IMG/VR virus record: IMGVR_UViG_3300044617_001250 | Span: 1-39,878 of that record | Source of the DNA: a virus | Reading direction: 5' to 3' (one strand) | Length of the DNA: 39,878 bases | Shown: positions 38,464-39,878 of the stretch, one piece after another | Numbering within the stretch: the stretch's first letter is position 1 | Layout of the letters: each line of letters begins with the position of its first letter | Notes under the pieces: generated by a model | Database searches by the model: none | The model's input: the letters and a program-made list of their open reading frames with translations, nothing else | Told to the model about the DNA's origin: nothing | Position numbers and translations under genes: made by a program

Positions 38464-38678
38464 CGCTGAGCCTCCACGCGCAGCTCAACCCACAGAGCAT
38501 CCCAAGCTGTAGCCTTGGGGCCAGTGGTGAAGCGGTTGAAGGCGGCAGCCTCTTGACTGGCTTGCAGCCAGGCCAGGGGAGCAGCAACCGCGACAACGAG
38601 GGCTATCAGAGCGACAAAAAAGCCAAGGTAGGGCAGGACTTCTCGCAGCACCCCTAAAAAGACTTTGAAAGATTTCAT
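38460..38678 (-). CDS. Single-pass membrane protein ending DALWVELRVEAQR
   Basis: A 72-residue protein with a hydrophobic stretch at about 15-38 (LPYLGFFVALIALVVAVAAP), followed by AFNRFTTGPKATAWDALW and ELRV. The 'FNR.TG..AT.WDALWVELRV' end is a conserved feature I recall from cyanophages. Possibly an inner-membrane protein. Function unknown; holin is not excluded. Confidence 0.65.
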   Translation of the reverse strand: MKSFKVFLGVLREVLPYLGFFVALIALVVAVAAPLAWLQASQEAAAFNRFTTGPKATAWDALWVELRVEAQR

Positions 38679-38695
38679 GGAATTCAGTAGGTGAG

Positions 38696-39043
38696 TTAGT
38701 CGATCTTAGTGTCTTGGCTTGACCTAGCATCCATTTTTTGATAGGCGGCTGCAAGCAGATCACTTACGGACATGGAATCAACGCTGCGAAACAGCTTCAT
38801 TCCCTCGTCTAGCGGAATCCGCTTTGGACGACCAGCAACAACACTGATGTTGCAGGTTTCACGGACAGCGACACTTTCCGTAGAGCCGAAAGCCACCCTG
38901 GTCACATCATAGTAGTCAACACTTAGTTCAAGGTTGTTTACGTGGAACTCAGAGAACATAAACATGCTCTCAAGCTCCGGCCATGCAACCGCAAGCTGCT
39001 TGCCATCGCTAAAAAGAGTGCCTCTACCCCAGATGGATCCCAT
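38696..39043 (-). CDS. Unknown protein
   Basis: A 115-residue protein with beta-type first part (GTLFSDGKQLAVAWPEL, VNNLELSVDYYDVTRVAF) and a helical end (EGMKLFRSVDSMSVSDLL). No family recognised. The start ATG overlaps the upstream stop by one base. Confidence 0.6.
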   Translation of the reverse strand: MGSIWGRGTLFSDGKQLAVAWPELESMFMFSEFHVNNLELSVDYYDVTRVAFGSTESVAVRETCNISVVAGRPKRIPLDEGMKLFRSVDSMSVSDLLAAAYQKMDARSSQDTKID

Positions 39044-39279
39044 CAGTCTTCAAGCATCAGAATTTCATCAACGCTGCGGTTGAGCAGTTTTGCAAGATCG
39101 GCTTTCGCCCTTTCAATGCACGCTTCCATGCGCTTGATTTCAAGAAGACGCCCTTGGATGATCTTCTTAGCCCGCTCGTGCTCGGACCTTTCAAAGTCTT
39201 TCATCGCCTCTTTCAGGAGGGCTTGGCAATCCTCGGGAAGCGAAAGGTCGTTTTGGATGGTGGAAAGCGTTGACGCCAT
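39043..39279 (-). CDS. Small coiled-coil protein, first gene of the leftward operon
   Basis: A 78-residue helical protein: PEDCQALLKEAMKDFERSEH, ERAKKIIQGRLLEIKRME, ERAKADLAKLLNRS. ATG 39279 lies about 20 bases after the predicted transcription start of the 39306-39334 promoter. No family recognised. Confidence 0.65.
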   Translation of the reverse strand: MASTLSTIQNDLSLPEDCQALLKEAMKDFERSEHERAKKIIQGRLLEIKRMEACIERAKADLAKLLNRSVDEILMLED

Positions 39280-39305
39280 GGTTGGAGGCGATATACGACC
39301 TGACA

Positions 39306-39334
39306 ATGCTACCTTGAAAGCCCGCCCCGGTCAA
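39306..39334 (-). promoter_or_regulatory. Promoter of the leftward operon
   Basis: Minus strand: TTGACC (39329-39334), exactly 17 bases, TAGCAT (39306-39311). The -10 and the following TTG match those of the divergent promoter. Confidence 0.7.
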
Positions 39335-39381
39335 CGTCCCCCCATTCTTGCGTTGAGATCACTGAGACCCAACCCAAAGCC

Positions 39382-39410
39382 TTGACTCCTTGACAAAAAA
39401 GGCTTAGCAT
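39382..39410 (+). promoter_or_regulatory. Promoter of the rightward unit at the right edge
   Basis: TTGACT (39382-39387), 17 bases and TAGCAT (39405-39410). The same spacing, the same -10 and the same following TTG as in the divergent promoter. Confidence 0.65.
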
Positions 39411-39442
39411 TGACCCGAACCTTACGGTATCCCCGCTTACAA

Positions 39443-39871
39443 ATGGTTTTGCAGCAAAAAACGTTTAAGCGGCTGTTCTGGAAAGGGCGGCCAGCTGAGG
39501 TGCTGAGCGCTCCCGAGCTTTTGGAGGCACTGGAATGGTGCTACGAGCGGCTCACTACTTGCGAAGAGGGGCTTGCAAAGTTTTACGCCGCAGGAGACCC
39601 CGTTTCCGATAGCAGCGAAGACCAAGGGGCTCCGAAGCCCTCAGTGAGCAAGGAGTTCTTGAAGGCGATTGATTTCGATGAGGCCCAAGCAGCCCTCGTG
39701 CTTGAAGGCAACCTTTCTGCGCTTCCCAGCTCCTTCGACTGGGAGAAAGCAGGAGGTTGTAAACACTGGGAAGGAATTTGGAGTGGCGAACGTGACTTGT
39801 GTGAAATTGACAAGCTTATGATACGAAGCTGGGTAGATGCCGCTAAATACTACGAGAAGAACAATGGCTGA
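39443..39871 (+). CDS. Unknown protein
   Basis: A 142-residue protein, start ATG 39443. It reads QQKTFKRLFWKGRPAEVL, PELLEALEWCYERLTTCEE and WEKAGGCKHWEGIWSGE. Acidic, helical; the Cys/Trp-rich C-terminal part is distinctive. No family recognised. It is the first gene of the unit that continues beyond the window. Confidence 0.65.
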   Translation: MVLQQKTFKRLFWKGRPAEVLSAPELLEALEWCYERLTTCEEGLAKFYAAGDPVSDSSEDQGAPKPSVSKEFLKAIDFDEAQAALVLEGNLSALPSSFDWEKAGGCKHWEGIWSGERDLCEIDKLMIRSWVDAAKYYEKNNG

Positions 39872-39878
39872 TTATCGC
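39864..39878 (+). CDS. Start of a further gene cut by the window edge
   Basis: ATG at 39864 overlaps the end of the preceding gene (stop at 39869-39871) and opens a frame reading MADYR to the edge. The overlap is in keeping with the packing of genes here, but only five codons are seen. Confidence 0.35.

Noticed and set aside
1-39878. CRISPR array, integrase, transposase, rRNA or photosynthesis genes
   Set aside because: Looked for on both strands by repeat spacing and protein motifs; nothing suitable was seen.

Overview
The window is a continuous stretch of a tailed double-stranded DNA phage genome with siphovirus-type tail genes. The host is probably a cyanobacterium of the Synechococcus/Cyanobium type. 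This is inferred from many small accessory proteins that I recognise, from memory, as typical of cyanophages: the short basic proteins between scaffold and capsid, a SLOG-fold protein, tandem proteins beginning WI.DR.PTEADGD, and an XRE-like protein with FGRMLRNWR and GWTQYT. No bacterial housekeeping gene, rRNA, tRNA, CRISPR array, integrase or photosynthesis gene was seen.

Layout. (1) 1-24743, all leftward apart from one small gene at 18445: the virion module in classic order. Read in transcription order from the right it runs: HTH/zinc protein, terminase large subunit, portal, scaffold, a run of short basic proteins, small unknown proteins, major capsid, Ala/Pro/Glu-rich protein, head-tail adaptor, head closure, neck (HK97 gp10-like), tail terminator, major tail protein, tail-assembly chaperone made in two forms by a -1 frameshift, a giant tape-measure protein with an M23 peptidase domain, then L-, K- and J-like tail-tip proteins. 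Hairpin terminators lie between several of these genes. (2) 24840-30118, leftward: small unknown proteins, including a previously uncalled 53-residue gene, and an 801-residue protein with two glycosyltransferase domains in tandem. (3) 30229-34481, rightward: a compact cluster of small genes with an HNH-like protein, a SLOG-fold protein, a membrane protein and an XRE-like regulator. A GC-rich two-gene cassette on the opposite strand interrupts it. (4) 34482-34875: a roughly 400-base non-coding stretch rich in nested inverted repeats, ending in a bidirectional terminator. (5) 34920-39311, leftward: an operon of small genes, many joined by ATGA overlaps, driven by a promoter at 39306-39334. (6) 39382 to the right edge: a rightward unit driven by a divergent promoter with the same -10 hexamer.

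The virion module holds the genes for packaging, capsid assembly, the head-tail joint and a tail that the tape measure predicts to be about 400 nm long. The flanking modules are early/accessory genes that probably act on host takeover, regulation and surface chemistry. No stand-alone endolysin or holin was recognised. The only peptidoglycan hydrolase seen is the M23 domain in the tape measure, and the small membrane proteins at 25762, 33281 and 38460 are the only holin-like candidates.

The most interesting observations are the double glycosyltransferase, the programmed frameshift, the repeat-built giant tape measure, the inverted cassette with an operator-like repeat, the structured non-coding region, the paired divergent promoters, and the perfect 28-base inverted repeat at the extreme left edge.
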